From an uncultured Colwellia sp. (GTDB taxonomy: Bacteria; Pseudomonadota; Gammaproteobacteria; Enterobacterales; Alteromonadaceae): 64,000 bases of DNA. This document shows positions 8,272 through 17,132 of this stretch, piece by piece. Positions within the stretch are counted from its first letter, which is position 1. Each line of letters begins with the position of its first letter. Where the stretch lies: assembly GCA_913062815.1 (NCBI GenBank), contig CAJXWZ010000004.1, positions 62,001-126,000 on the forward strand, in the 5' to 3' direction. Both the position numbers and the translations under genes were made by a program. The notes below the pieces were generated by a model, which ran no database searches, had not been told where the DNA came from, and worked only from the letters and a program-made list of their open reading frames with translations.

Positions 8272-9039
8272 TTGTTTATTGATTCCCATTGCCACTTAGA
8301 TAGGCTTAATTTATCCCTTTATGAAGGAGATTTGTCTAACGTTGTTCAAGCGGCCAGTGATGCAAAAGTAGATAAACTATTATGTGTTAGCGTCACCTTA
8401 AAAGACTTCCCTAGTATGGTAGAGAAAACTAAACCGTTTGATAATGTCTTACTTTCTTGCGGCATGCATCCCTTGAATCAAGATGACATAGTAGATTCAA
8501 CCGAGTTGCACGCACTTGCAGATAACCCAAATGTTATTGCTATAGGTGAAACCGGTTTAGATTATCATTATGCACCAGAAACTAAAGCCTTACAGTTAGA
8601 CTCTTTTAAAAAGCATATTGAGGTAGCTAAAAAACTGAAAAAGCCATTGATTATTCATACTCGTGCTGCCCAAGATGATACTTTAGCTATGCTTTGTTCA
8701 GCACGGGCCGATGAAGTTGGTGGCATTTTACATTGTTTTACTGAAACATGGGAAATGGCCGAGCAAGCACTAGCGTTAGGCTTTTATATCTCATTCTCAG
8801 GTATTGTCACCTTCAAAAATGCTACCGCTTTACGAGAAGTTGCTAAGCGGGTGCCAGATGATAAATTTTTGATTGAAACTGACTCACCTTACCTTGCTCC
8901 AGTGCCACATCGAGGTAAAGAAAATCAACCAGCATACGTTGTTGAAGTGGCGAAACATTTAGCTAGCATTCGTGGTCAATCGGTCGAAACTATCGCTAAA
9001 CTATCATCCGATAACTTTAATCGTCTTTTTAATTTATAA
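8272..9039 (+). CDS. ycfH: TatD-family metal-dependent hydrolase (YcfH-like)
   Basis: Metal-dependent deoxyribonuclease/hydrolase of the TatD family, 255 residues, cytoplasmic. Metal ligands expected for the TIM-barrel fold are visible: His6 and His8 (DSHCHLD), Glu93 (GETGLDYH), His129 (IIHTRAA), His154 (LHCFTE) and Asp204 (ETDSPYLAP). The start is a TTG at 8272 with GGAGAG five bases upstream, and the protein begins at the usual MFIDSHCH. Downstream of tmk-holB in this order it corresponds to E. coli ycfH. Confidence 0.93.
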   Translation: MFIDSHCHLDRLNLSLYEGDLSNVVQAASDAKVDKLLCVSVTLKDFPSMVEKTKPFDNVLLSCGMHPLNQDDIVDSTELHALADNPNVIAIGETGLDYHYAPETKALQLDSFKKHIEVAKKLKKPLIIHTRAAQDDTLAMLCSARADEVGGILHCFTETWEMAEQALALGFYISFSGIVTFKNATALREVAKRVPDDKFLIETDSPYLAPVPHRGKENQPAYVVEVAKHLASIRGQSVETIAKLSSDNFNRLFNL

Positions 9040-9061
9040 AGCATTTGTACTGCTAAAAACA

Positions 9062-9098
9062 ATAAAAAAAAGCCCAAATTTTTTCAATTTGGGCTTAA
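9062..9098 (-). terminator. Strong minus-strand terminator
   Basis: Read on the minus strand, AAGCCCAAATT pairs with AATTTGGGCTT across a short A-rich loop and is followed by a run of eight T. On the plus strand there is no T tract, so it mainly serves minus-strand transcription. It ends whatever is transcribed through 9490-9100, including the candidate small gene at 9139-9273. Confidence 0.8.
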
Positions 9099-9104
9099 GG
9101 AAAT

Positions 9105-9123
9105 GGCTCAAGGGGTTTGAGCC
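9105..9123 (-). repeat. GC-containing hairpin before the minus-strand terminator
   Basis: Perfect 7-bp arms GGCTCAA / TTGAGCC around a 5-nt loop. It lies between the stop codon of the candidate small ORF and the terminator. The two-hairpin ending resembles the 3' end of a processed small RNA. Confidence 0.6.
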
Positions 9124-9138
9124 GTGCGCTAATTCACA

Positions 9139-9273
9139 TTAAAAAATCAAACAAAAACAATAAACATTTAAATCTAAATCAGGTCGTAAATGGTTAGCAT
9201 TTACTAAAGATGCAGCGAGCATTTTTTCTATCAATTCAAGAAAAACACATTGATTATATGCAACAATCATCAT
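9139..9273 (-). CDS. Candidate 44-residue small protein
   Basis: Below usual size cut-offs. The frame opens with two ATG codons (9273-9268) and runs 44 codons to a TAA at 9139-9141. The peptide begins MMIVAYNQCVFLELIEKMLA, has an amphipathic middle, and ends in an aromatic, Cys-rich VYCFCLIF. No strong ribosome-binding site is seen (AAGAAA about 12 bases upstream). A hairpin and a strong terminator follow within 80 bp, which argues for a real transcript. I do not recognise a family; it could instead be a non-coding RNA or a chance open frame. Confidence 0.35.
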   Translation of the reverse strand: MMIVAYNQCVFLELIEKMLAASLVNANHLRPDLDLNVYCFCLIF

Positions 9274-9490
9274 ACTGCATGTTTCTTGTATAAATTAAGT
9301 GTAGTGCAAGATATTATTAATGCGAGTTATTTTTTATTAAATTTTAAGTGGTTGATATAAAACGGTTAATATCGCTTGGTGGCTTGTTGTGATAAGAAGG
9401 GTTTATCTTTTTGGTAACAGGCTTACCACTGCTTATAAAGTGCTTGTTAACAAGTTATGCACAGGGTGGTTTGCGTTGTAGTTTAGTTGG
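9274..9490. other. Intergenic stretch upstream of the candidate small ORF
   Basis: Part of a 450-bp gap between convergent genes. It is AT-rich and holds no longer frame. A perfect DnaA-box-like TTATGCACA lies at 9455-9463 but is alone. On the minus strand TTGCAC and TATACA elements occur near 9290-9315 with poor spacing, so no promoter can be called. Confidence 0.4.
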
Positions 9491-11056
9491 TTATTTTGCA
9501 ATCATTGCCATGCTTTCTTCAGCAAAACCTACACCAGCTTCGTTGTAAAAATTAAACACTTGATCAATACCAAACTTTTGGAGTTGTTCTCTTTCATCAT
9601 CAAAACGTGCAATGGCCGCAATTTTTCCTTTATAACCAGCTGATTTAAGTAACTCGGTTATACTCATGCTGTCTTTTACATTGGGTAAAGCTAAAAGTAC
9701 TAATTCAAGGTCAGCTAAATCTACTCTTTCCCAAAAGAGTATATCCTCAGCATCACCACAATAGGCGTCTATTCCTTGTCCCGATAACCAATTAATTTTT
9801 TCTGGTTCTACATCTAAGCCCCATGCTATTTTGTCACCATGCTCCTTAATAGCGTTATACGCACCCATGCCAACTCTTCCCATTCCAACTATGACAATAG
9901 GCGCTTGCTTAGGTTGACAGAAAACATCTTCTGCTAACGCTTGTTTACGTTCAAATTGATGGAAAAAAGTTTGATATTTTGCAAAGAGCGGATGAGCAAA
10001 GCGATAGAGCACATTAGTTATAACAAAAGATAGAGCCACAGCTAAGGCCAAAATGACTAACCACTCTTTAGTTAACCAGTCATTTCTTGTGCTAATTGCA
10101 GCAACTATTAAGCCAAACTCACTAAAATTACTTAAGGCAAGAGCACTCAAGTAAGCAGTTCTACAACGTATTTGTAGTAAGCACAATAAAAGGAAAAACA
10201 AGCCAAATTTAATTGGGATGAACATTACTAATAAAGCAGCTAAGCCAAGCATTTCTATAGTAGGAATTGCACTAAAACCAATAGAGATAAAGAATCCAAT
10301 TAAAAATAGATCTTTAAAACTCATGAGTGATTTGTTAATTTCACTGGCTTTAGGGTGAGATGATAAAAACATGCCGATAAGTAAAGCACCTAGATCGCCC
10401 TTGATATTAATTAATTCAAAAAGCTCATAACTTCCTAATGAAATGAAAAAACCCATCAAGGGTATTAGTTCGCCGTGTCCAACATTCGAAACAATCCTAT
10501 TGATCAATGGTTTAACAATAAATAAAAGTAACAAAGAAAAAGCCCAAATAGAAGGAAGCTTTCCCGTTGCAACGACGAGAAAAGTAACCGCTACAATATC
10601 TTGAATTACTAATATTCCAATGGCCAATTTTCCATGCCTAGTACGCATTTCCCCGTTTTCTTCTAATAGTTTAATAACACAAACTGTGCTGCTAAAACTT
10701 AAAGCAAAAGCAATAATACTAGTAGTGAAAATCTCTAGATTTCCAAAATAGCTTAGGGCAGCGAACGTAATAAATTTTATCAAGATAACACTTAAAACAA
10801 GCCAGGCAATGGTGTGTAATGTACTTGTGAGCCATATTTCACGTTTGAATAAACTTTTAACATTAAGTTTTAAACCAATAGTAAATAGCATTAAGGTTAT
10901 GCCTAAATGGCTCAAAGTAGCGAGAGTATTGTCTGCTTGATAACCAGCCATATTTAAAGCAAAGCCGGCAATTAGAAAGCCAATTGACGGCGGAAGGGAA
11001 ATAGTTTTAGCGGCTAGCCCACAAATAAAGGCAAAAAATATCCAAATGAAGTCCAT
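9491..11056 (-). CDS. CPA2 cation/proton antiporter with TrkA-N domain
   Basis: Inner-membrane monovalent-cation:proton antiporter-2 protein of the KefB/YbaL type, 521 residues. About a dozen hydrophobic segments fill residues 1-370, including PPSIGFLIAGFALN and LGITLMLFTIGLKL. A C-terminal nucleotide-binding RCK/TrkA-N domain begins near 385, with GMGRVG (391-396) and an acidic strand end (LDVEPEK). The domain probably gates transport in response to NAD(H) or a ligand. It is monocistronic; the terminator at 9062-9098 may end its transcript. Potassium versus sodium specificity cannot be told. Confidence 0.88.
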   Translation of the reverse strand: MDFIWIFFAFICGLAAKTISLPPSIGFLIAGFALNMAGYQADNTLATLSHLGITLMLFTIGLKLNVKSLFKREIWLTSTLHTIAWLVLSVILIKFITFAALSYFGNLEIFTTSIIAFALSFSSTVCVIKLLEENGEMRTRHGKLAIGILVIQDIVAVTFLVVATGKLPSIWAFSLLLLFIVKPLINRIVSNVGHGELIPLMGFFISLGSYELFELINIKGDLGALLIGMFLSSHPKASEINKSLMSFKDLFLIGFFISIGFSAIPTIEMLGLAALLVMFIPIKFGLFFLLLCLLQIRCRTAYLSALALSNFSEFGLIVAAISTRNDWLTKEWLVILALAVALSFVITNVLYRFAHPLFAKYQTFFHQFERKQALAEDVFCQPKQAPIVIVGMGRVGMGAYNAIKEHGDKIAWGLDVEPEKINWLSGQGIDAYCGDAEDILFWERVDLADLELVLLALPNVKDSMSITELLKSAGYKGKIAAIARFDDEREQLQKFGIDQVFNFYNEAGVGFAEESMAMIAK

Positions 11057-11246
11057 TAATTCACTCTATCGTATTTAAATTGAAATGGTAATAATTGTGG
11101 GAACGTCAACTTCTTTAAAGTAAGGCCTAAATCAGGTTTAAAGTGTCTGATAATAGACCTATAGAAAGCCTCACTTTATCAATCGTAGTATAACTTAATC
11201 AATACAAAGTAAGCTAAGAAGAAATTAGTCAAACCTTGATCTAGAT

Positions 11247-11876
11247 CTAATTTTTACTGTTTTTAAGCCATTGATCTATTTCGTTATACATGAAATCACG
11301 AATAATAGGCTGAGCTTTTTCATTAGGGTGTAAGTTATCATTAAGCATTAAACTGGGGTCAACAGCAATACTGGTCATAAAGTAAGGCATAAGGTATGCA
11401 CCTGTTTGCTCTGCAACTTTACTATAACTTCCCGTAAATAGTTTTCTATATCTAGGGCCTAAATTTGGTGGGATTTGAATTTCCATTAACGCAACTTTTG
11501 CTCCTTGTTGTTGGCTCTTGGTTACCAATTGGGTCAAATGCTTTTGTAACAACTTAACAGGAAAGCCTCTAATACCATCATTACCGCCTATTTCTAGTAG
11601 CACATGAGTTGGTTGATGAGCCTTTAACCAGGCATCAATTTTTAATAAAGCATTGTCTGTTGTTTGACCACTTATCGCGGTATTAATTACTGTGATGGGT
11701 TTGTTTTTTTCAATATATTTATTTTGTAACAAATGAACCCATGCTTGAGCTTGCTCAAGACCATAGCCAGCGCTTAAGCTGTCACCAATAAGTAGAATTT
11801 TATCATTTGCAATGCTGTTAAATGATATATTTGTCAAAATGACGAAAATAATAGATTTTAGGAAACAACGAGTCAT
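11247..11876 (-). CDS. tesA: Arylesterase / acyl-CoA thioesterase I TesA
   Basis: Periplasmic SGNH-family esterase (thioesterase I, lysophospholipase L1), 209 residues. A signal peptide covers about residues 1-23. Block I GDSLSAGYGL carries the nucleophile Ser33, block III is GGNDG, and block V DNLHPN carries Asp180 and His183. The start is fixed: an in-frame TGA lies 15 bases upstream of the ATG. That ATG shares the palindrome CATG with the divergent ybbA start, the classic tesA/ybbA arrangement pushed to an extreme. Confidence 0.94.
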   Translation of the reverse strand: MTRCFLKSIIFVILTNISFNSIANDKILLIGDSLSAGYGLEQAQAWVHLLQNKYIEKNKPITVINTAISGQTTDNALLKIDAWLKAHQPTHVLLEIGGNDGIRGFPVKLLQKHLTQLVTKSQQQGAKVALMEIQIPPNLGPRYRKLFTGSYSKVAEQTGAYLMPYFMTSIAVDPSLMLNDNLHPNEKAQPIIRDFMYNEIDQWLKNSKN

Positions 11877-12588
11877 GTCAGTACTTTCTCAGTTAAATGT
11901 TATTCAGGTTACCGGGCTTACTAAACGTGTTAGTACCCTAGAAGGAAGCCTTACTATCCTTAGCGATATTAACTTTTCTGTCAAGTCGGGAGAATCAGTA
12001 GCGATTGTTGGCGCTTCTGGATCGGGTAAGTCAACCTTACTCAGTTTATTAGCGGGCTTAGATGTTGCTAGTCAAGGTGACGTTCATCTCGATGGTGATG
12101 CATTAAGTACGTTAGACGAAGAGGCAAGAGCGCGGGTACGAGCTGAAAAAATTGGCTTTGTATTCCAGTCATTCATGCTGGTACAAAGCTTAACCGCGCT
12201 TGAAAATGTCATGTTACCAGCTGAGCTAGCCGGTGATCATGATGCTAAAGCTCAAGCGATTGAATTATTAGAAAAAGTAGGCCTTTCACATCGTTTAGAA
12301 CATTACCCCTCACAGTTATCAGGCGGTGAACAGCAAAGGGTAGCTATTGCCCGAGCATTTATTGGCTCACCGAAAATACTCTTTGCCGATGAGCCTTCCG
12401 CGAACTTAGATAGCAAAAATGGGCACCTTATTGAGAATTTATTGTTCGACCTTAATAAACTAAATGGTACCACGTTAGTATTAGTCACCCATGACGAGCA
12501 ATTAGCAAAACAGTGTCAGCGTATTATTCATATCGAAGGTGGCGAACTAGAAAAAATTAGCGAAGGGGGAGCAGCTAATGTGGGTTAA
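11875..12588 (+). CDS. ybbA: ABC transporter ATP-binding protein YbbA
   Basis: Cytoplasmic ATPase of a MacB/LolD-like (FtsX-type) ABC system, 237 residues from the ATG at 11875. Walker A is GASGSGKST, the signature LSGGEQQR, Walker B ILFADEPSANLD, and the switch His is in LVTHDEQ. In-frame upstream ATGs at 11812 and 11839 lie inside tesA and would add non-homologous residues. It overlaps the permease gene by 11 bp. The pair is thought to act in export or envelope lipid traffic together with TesA; the substrate is not established. Confidence 0.92.
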   Translation: MSVLSQLNVIQVTGLTKRVSTLEGSLTILSDINFSVKSGESVAIVGASGSGKSTLLSLLAGLDVASQGDVHLDGDALSTLDEEARARVRAEKIGFVFQSFMLVQSLTALENVMLPAELAGDHDAKAQAIELLEKVGLSHRLEHYPSQLSGGEQQRVAIARAFIGSPKILFADEPSANLDSKNGHLIENLLFDLNKLNGTTLVLVTHDEQLAKQCQRIIHIEGGELEKISEGGAANVG

Positions 12589-15079
12589 GTTAGCAATAAA
12601 GCTTTTCATGCGGGAATTTCGACGTGGTGAATTGACCATAATTTTTGCAGCAATCGCCTTGGCGGTACTAACAGTATTTAGTTTATCGTCAATTACAGAA
12701 CGTATTGGATTAAATATCGCGCAAAAGAGTAGTGATTTTATTGCGGCAGATCGTCGTTTATCTAGTAATCATGCTTTTTCACCAGAAATACTGACACAGG
12801 CTAATCAATTTGGCGTTAAAACGGCGAAAATGCTGTATTTTGATTCTATGTTGTTTGCCAACGATGAGTTAGTGTTAGGCTCAGTAAAAGCGACCACAAC
12901 TTCTTACCCTTTACGCGGTAAAATTACCATTAAAGACAACTTATTAGGTCAAGCCTATGACGTTGAATCGGGACCTAAAGCGGGTAACCTTTGGCTCAGT
13001 GAAGGGCTTTTTTATACGTTAGGCGTAAAGGTAGGTGATGAAGTTGAGTTAGGCGCAGGTGTTTTCAATATTGCCAAAGTATTAGTTAAAGAGCCAGACG
13101 CACCATTTTTCTCGTTGTCAGGAAATAAGCGTGTTTTACTTAGTTATCAAGATATTGATACAACCCAAGCTGTTCAACCTGGCAGCCGAGTATATCATCG
13201 ACTCCTTTTTGCAGGGAGTGAATCACAGTTAAGTGAATACTATGCTTGGCTTAAACCACAACTTAAAAGTAATCAAAGCTGGCAAGGCATTAAAGATAGA
13301 CAGTCTCCTTTAGGGGAAAACCTAGATCGCGCGGAACGTTTTTTATTATTGGCGGGTTTATTTGGCATTATGCTGGCAGCGGTTGCTATGGCAGTTTCAG
13401 CTAAACGCTATTGTGAACGTCAGTACGATCCTGTTGCTATGATGAAAACGTTAGGTGGTAGCAGGAAAGTAATTCGTAATGTGTTTTTATTACACCTCAG
13501 CTTAGTTACCTTATTTTCTATTTTCGTCGGCTTAGCATTGGGCTTTATACTGCAAACGATAGGTGCTGACTATTTAGCGAATTTTATGGGTACTGCACTG
13601 CCAGCAGCGGGTTTTAAACCTTGGTTATTGTCATGCTTTATCGGTCTTGTTTGTGCATTAATGTTTTCGTTAAAGCCTTTGTTAGATTTATTTGATATTC
13701 CGCCGCTTCGTGTACTAAGGCGTAATTTGGGTGATAGCTTAGCCTTAAGTAAAATTCATGTAGCATTATCTTTATTAACTATTTTTGCCTTGATGTGGCT
13801 ATTTAGTGGTGACATTAAAACCTCGTTAATTTTATTTGCATCTACCTTATTTGTTATTGCCGTGTTATTTGGTATTTCTCGATTATTGTTTTCTGCAGGT
13901 CGACGCTTAGGACTTAGCCCCGGCTCTAGTTGGTCTTTAGCGATAGCAACCTTGCAAAAACGCGCTAATGCAAATGCCATTCAATTAATTAGTTTTGCTT
14001 TGGCTATCAAATTGATGCTGTTTTTAGTGGTACTTAAAAATGACATTATTACTGATTGGCAAATGCAAGTACCCGAAGATGCGCCCAATATGTTCATTAT
14101 CAATATTGCTGAACAAGAAGTAGAGCCAATAAAACAATTCTTTAATGACAATAATATTGCACATGAAGCATTTTACCCAGTATTTAGTGGCCGCGTTGAT
14201 GCCGTTAATGGAGAAGAATTCTCACGCAGAAAATCAAAGCAAGAAGGTGAAGAAAAAGAAGAGGGCGCTAGAGAAGGTGTAAGTAGAGAGCCCAATTTAA
14301 CGTGGTTAAACACATTACCTGAGGGAAATGAAATTACTGAAGGTGCATGGTTCACCGGTGGTGATGAGCTTGAAGTGTCAGTATTTGAAGGCTGGAAAGA
14401 GGTACTCGAGTTAGAATTAGGAGACACCCTAACACTGTTGATAAATGAGCAAGCGATTGATGTCAAAGTGACAAGCTTTCGCAAAGTTGATTGGGGCAGT
14501 CTCAAACCTAACTTTGTTATGATCTTAAGTCCAAACATGGCAGGTAAAGTGCCGGTTACTTACTTTAGTGCCGCGCAATTACAAGACAAGCACACCAAAG
14601 ACATCAGCCAATTATTACAGCGTTACCCAACCATCAGTATGATCGACATCAAGGCACAGATAGATCAAGCGCAATCAATCATTGCGCAAGTGTCATTGGC
14701 GATTGGCTTTGTGTTATCAATAGTATTGGTTAGTGGTGCGTTAGTGCTTATTTCACAAGTACAAGCAAGCCTGGCTGAACGAATGCAAGAAGTAGTAATA
14801 TTACGAACACTAGGAGCTAAAGGCCGATTGATAAAACTGGCCACACTCTATGAGTTTCTGCTTTTAGGCGTCATTGCTGGTTTAGTTGCGGCAATTGTGA
14901 GTGACATTGTCTTAATGGTTATTCAACAACAACTCTTTGATGTTGAGGGGCGTTTGCATCCCTATATTTGGTTATTAGGCCCAGTAAGCGGCGGTCTATT
15001 TGTTTCGGTAATAGGCTACTTTATGGTGTCTAATACCATGAAACAAAATACCCAAGGCTTATTACGAAAACTGGCTTAA
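12578..15079 (+). CDS. ybbP: ABC transporter permease YbbP (FtsX family)
   Basis: Large inner-membrane permease, 833 residues, partner of YbbA. It has the double FtsX arrangement: an N-terminal membrane segment, an extracytoplasmic domain, a central membrane block (about 255-480), a second extracytoplasmic domain (about 500-700) and a final set of membrane helices (about 700-825). A charged, Glu/Lys/Arg-rich insert (starting at SRRKSKQEGEEKEEG, about residues 548-570) lies in the second soluble domain and looks like a lineage-specific loop. It is slightly longer than E. coli YbbP, probably because of this insert. Confidence 0.93.
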   Translation: MWVKLAIKLFMREFRRGELTIIFAAIALAVLTVFSLSSITERIGLNIAQKSSDFIAADRRLSSNHAFSPEILTQANQFGVKTAKMLYFDSMLFANDELVLGSVKATTTSYPLRGKITIKDNLLGQAYDVESGPKAGNLWLSEGLFYTLGVKVGDEVELGAGVFNIAKVLVKEPDAPFFSLSGNKRVLLSYQDIDTTQAVQPGSRVYHRLLFAGSESQLSEYYAWLKPQLKSNQSWQGIKDRQSPLGENLDRAERFLLLAGLFGIMLAAVAMAVSAKRYCERQYDPVAMMKTLGGSRKVIRNVFLLHLSLVTLFSIFVGLALGFILQTIGADYLANFMGTALPAAGFKPWLLSCFIGLVCALMFSLKPLLDLFDIPPLRVLRRNLGDSLALSKIHVALSLLTIFALMWLFSGDIKTSLILFASTLFVIAVLFGISRLLFSAGRRLGLSPGSSWSLAIATLQKRANANAIQLISFALAIKLMLFLVVLKNDIITDWQMQVPEDAPNMFIINIAEQEVEPIKQFFNDNNIAHEAFYPVFSGRVDAVNGEEFSRRKSKQEGEEKEEGAREGVSREPNLTWLNTLPEGNEITEGAWFTGGDELEVSVFEGWKEVLELELGDTLTLLINEQAIDVKVTSFRKVDWGSLKPNFVMILSPNMAGKVPVTYFSAAQLQDKHTKDISQLLQRYPTISMIDIKAQIDQAQSIIAQVSLAIGFVLSIVLVSGALVLISQVQASLAERMQEVVILRTLGAKGRLIKLATLYEFLLLGVIAGLVAAIVSDIVLMVIQQQLFDVEGRLHPYIWLLGPVSGGLFVSVIGYFMVSNTMKQNTQGLLRKLA

Positions 15080-15089
15080 TTTGTGTGTT

Positions 15090-15120
15090 CTGCCTTCCTT
15101 AGTTGTGAAGGCAGTTCTCT
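15090..15120 (+). terminator. Probable terminator after ybbP
   Basis: Perfect 8-bp arms CTGCCTTC / GAAGGCAG (15090-15097, 15107-15114) with a 9-nt loop, followed by TTCTCT. The T tract is weak, so termination may be partial. Confidence 0.5.
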
Positions 15121-15228
15121 AATCCTTTATCTTAACTAATTGATTCGTTAAGTTTTAGACATAGTTAGCTAGTGTCACTAAGGTAATTAAGGTATATTGA
15201 AACCATAAAAAATTAAGGATTAATTTTC

Positions 15229-16293
15229 ATGGTTTCATCGATAAAAAATAGCTCTATGTTAAAAGCGTTTGTTACCGTAGCCGCTATTTTTATAATTTTT
15301 GCGGGTATAAAAACAGCGGCGAATATATTGGTGCCGTTCTTGTTATCATTATTTATTGCCATTATCTGTAATCCGCTAGTCGCCAAAGCGAGTGAATTTA
15401 AAGTTCCAAAAGCTATTTCCGTTATCTTAGTTATTGGCATATTTGTCACTATTGCCTTATCGCTAGCAGGGTTAGTGGGTAAATCGTTAAATGAGTTGTC
15501 ACAGCTTATCCCACAATATCGATTACAATTAAAAGAACAATTTACCTGGCTCACAGCCTTCCTATCTCGTTATAATATTCAAATATCCTCAACCATATTA
15601 TTAGAATACTTTGATCCTGCCGCCGCTATGGGTATGGCTGCCAATATGCTAAGTGGCTTTGGCTCAGTAATGGCCAACTTGTTTTTAATAATACTTACCG
15701 TGGTTTTCATGTTATTTGAAGCCTCTTCCTTTCCATTGAAAATGCATTTTGCTCTAGATGATCCTGACATGCGCTTAAAACAAGTTGAGCGTTTTTTAGC
15801 ATCAGTTAATCATTACATCGCGATTAAAACACTGGTGAGTATCGCTACCGGGATTATTGTTTCCATTATGTTGTGGGCATTTGGTGTCGATTTTTACCTT
15901 TTGTGGGGAGTGTTTGCCTTCTTGCTTAACTATATACCTAACATAGGCTCTATTATTGCCGCCGTACCTGCAGTGACTTTAGCCGCGTTGCAATTAGGGC
16001 TAACAGAGGCGGGGTTTATCGGCATGGGCTTTATTGCCATCAATATGGTCATGGGTAATATCATTGAACCAAGATACCTAGGCAAGGGCCTTGGACTATC
16101 AACCTTGGTAGTCTTTTTATCATTAATCTTCTGGGGATGGCTGTTAGGCACTGTCGGTATGTTACTGAGTGTACCTTTAACCATGATTGTAAAAATTGGT
16201 TTAGAAAATTCACCCGAAGGGCGATGGTTAGCTATATTGCTCAGTGATGAAGAAAGTGTTAATCAAGAGGTGGAACAAGTTCAACAAAGTTAA
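15229..16293 (+). CDS. AI-2E family transporter (PerM/YdiK type)
   Basis: Inner-membrane protein of 354 residues with the AI-2E family pattern: two helices near the N-terminus, a soluble segment (about 90-140), then a membrane block ending in the conserved FLLNYIPNIGSIIA (about 230) and NIIEPRYLGKGLGLS (about 280). Some family members export autoinducer-2, but most (PerM, YdiK) have no proven substrate and others act in sodium/proton exchange. It has its own upstream gap of about 150 bp and faces a convergent small gene. Confidence 0.88.
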   Translation: MVSSIKNSSMLKAFVTVAAIFIIFAGIKTAANILVPFLLSLFIAIICNPLVAKASEFKVPKAISVILVIGIFVTIALSLAGLVGKSLNELSQLIPQYRLQLKEQFTWLTAFLSRYNIQISSTILLEYFDPAAAMGMAANMLSGFGSVMANLFLIILTVVFMLFEASSFPLKMHFALDDPDMRLKQVERFLASVNHYIAIKTLVSIATGIIVSIMLWAFGVDFYLLWGVFAFLLNYIPNIGSIIAAVPAVTLAALQLGLTEAGFIGMGFIAINMVMGNIIEPRYLGKGLGLSTLVVFLSLIFWGWLLGTVGMLLSVPLTMIVKIGLENSPEGRWLAILLSDEESVNQEVEQVQQS

Positions 16294-16320
16294 TAAACAC
16301 TAACGACGTTGAACGCTATT

Positions 16321-16728
16321 TCATTTAACTTCACTAAGTTCTTTAATACGAGCTTGAGTGACTAAAATATAACATTTTTTATATGCTATGCCAGCGCCTT
16401 TTTCAGGTGAAATAGCAAGGTATTGCCAACGACAATTGTTATCACGGAAAGTGATGAAATTACTCTGCGAACGCTTAAACATTTTTAATGCGGAATAACG
16501 GCCTGTAACTAAGGCTTTTTCTTCTAAATTAAAAGTATGGTTATTCACCCAAGTTTGCAGTTTTCTATCCTGTGTGTCTTTAACGCCATCTAAACAACGG
16601 GATAAACGCGCTTCCTCTTCATCTTGCTCACTTTCACATTCAGTTAGCGATTTCTGCGCGTAAACAAGTGATGAAACAGTGTAATTTGCCAAAGTAAATA
16701 GCGTTAAAAATAATGTCTTTTTTATCAT
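16321..16728 (-). CDS. Secreted DUF1311 / LprI-like protein
   Basis: A 135-residue protein with a clear signal peptide (about residues 1-24, cut after VYA). The mature part has four Cys (31, 45, 99, 119), enough for two disulfides, and the FRDNNCRW motif seen in the DUF1311/LprI family. Some members inhibit host lysozyme in the periplasm; that role is only an inference here. It is transcribed toward the AI-2E gene and stands alone. Confidence 0.7.
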   Translation of the reverse strand: MIKKTLFLTLFTLANYTVSSLVYAQKSLTECESEQDEEEARLSRCLDGVKDTQDRKLQTWVNNHTFNLEEKALVTGRYSALKMFKRSQSNFITFRDNNCRWQYLAISPEKGAGIAYKKCYILVTQARIKELSEVK

Positions 16729-16821
16729 ATCTCTAAAGGTTTTCTCGTTCTATGCTGATGTTTTCTAGCTGACAGTTAGATAACTAATATCAGCTTAGTT
16801 TAAAATGCACTTTTTAAAAAG

Positions 16822-17124
16822 TTAAGCTGGTAATACTTTTTTATAAGGCTTAACAGTAACTTTTTCATAAACCCCAGCCGCAATATAAGGATCGGCATCC
16901 GCCCATGCTTGCGCTTGCGCTAAACTAGCAAACTCAGCAATGATTAGTGAGCCAGTAAAACCAGCAGAGCCTGGGTCGTTACTGTCTATAGCAGGACACG
17001 GGCCAGCAACTAGCAAGCGGCCTTCTTCCTGTAATGCTTTAAGTCTGGCTATATGATGCTCTCTTACAGATAACCTTTTCTCTAAGCTATTTTCAACATC
17101 TTCACTGTATATAAGGTAAAACAT
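16822..17124 (-). CDS. yciI: YciI-like protein
   Basis: A 100-residue cytoplasmic protein of the YciI/YCII family, a ferredoxin-like dimer of uncertain enzymatic role. Typical segments are MFYLIYSED, the His-containing [22 protein letters not shown], and the C-terminal [22 protein letters not shown]. It lies 8 bp after the yciB-like gene, so the two are co-transcribed; yciB and yciI are near neighbours in many gammaproteobacteria. Confidence 0.9.
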   Translation of the reverse strand: MFYLIYSEDVENSLEKRLSVREHHIARLKALQEEGRLLVAGPCPAIDSNDPGSAGFTGSLIIAEFASLAQAQAWADADPYIAAGVYEKVTVKPYKKVLPA

Positions 17125-17132
17125 AACACGTC

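Noticed and set aside
9455..9463. Perfect DnaA-box-like TTATGCACA
   Set aside because: A single 9-mer is expected by chance; no cluster of boxes, AT-rich unwinding element or origin-linked genes.
11812..11874. N-terminal extension of YbbA from ATG 11812
   Set aside because: Overlaps tesA, adds residues not seen in YbbA-like ATPases; ATG 11875 gives the normal length.
14173..14538. 121-codon minus-strand frame inside ybbP
   Set aside because: Ser/Pro-rich shadow of the acidic insert; opposite strand to a solid gene.
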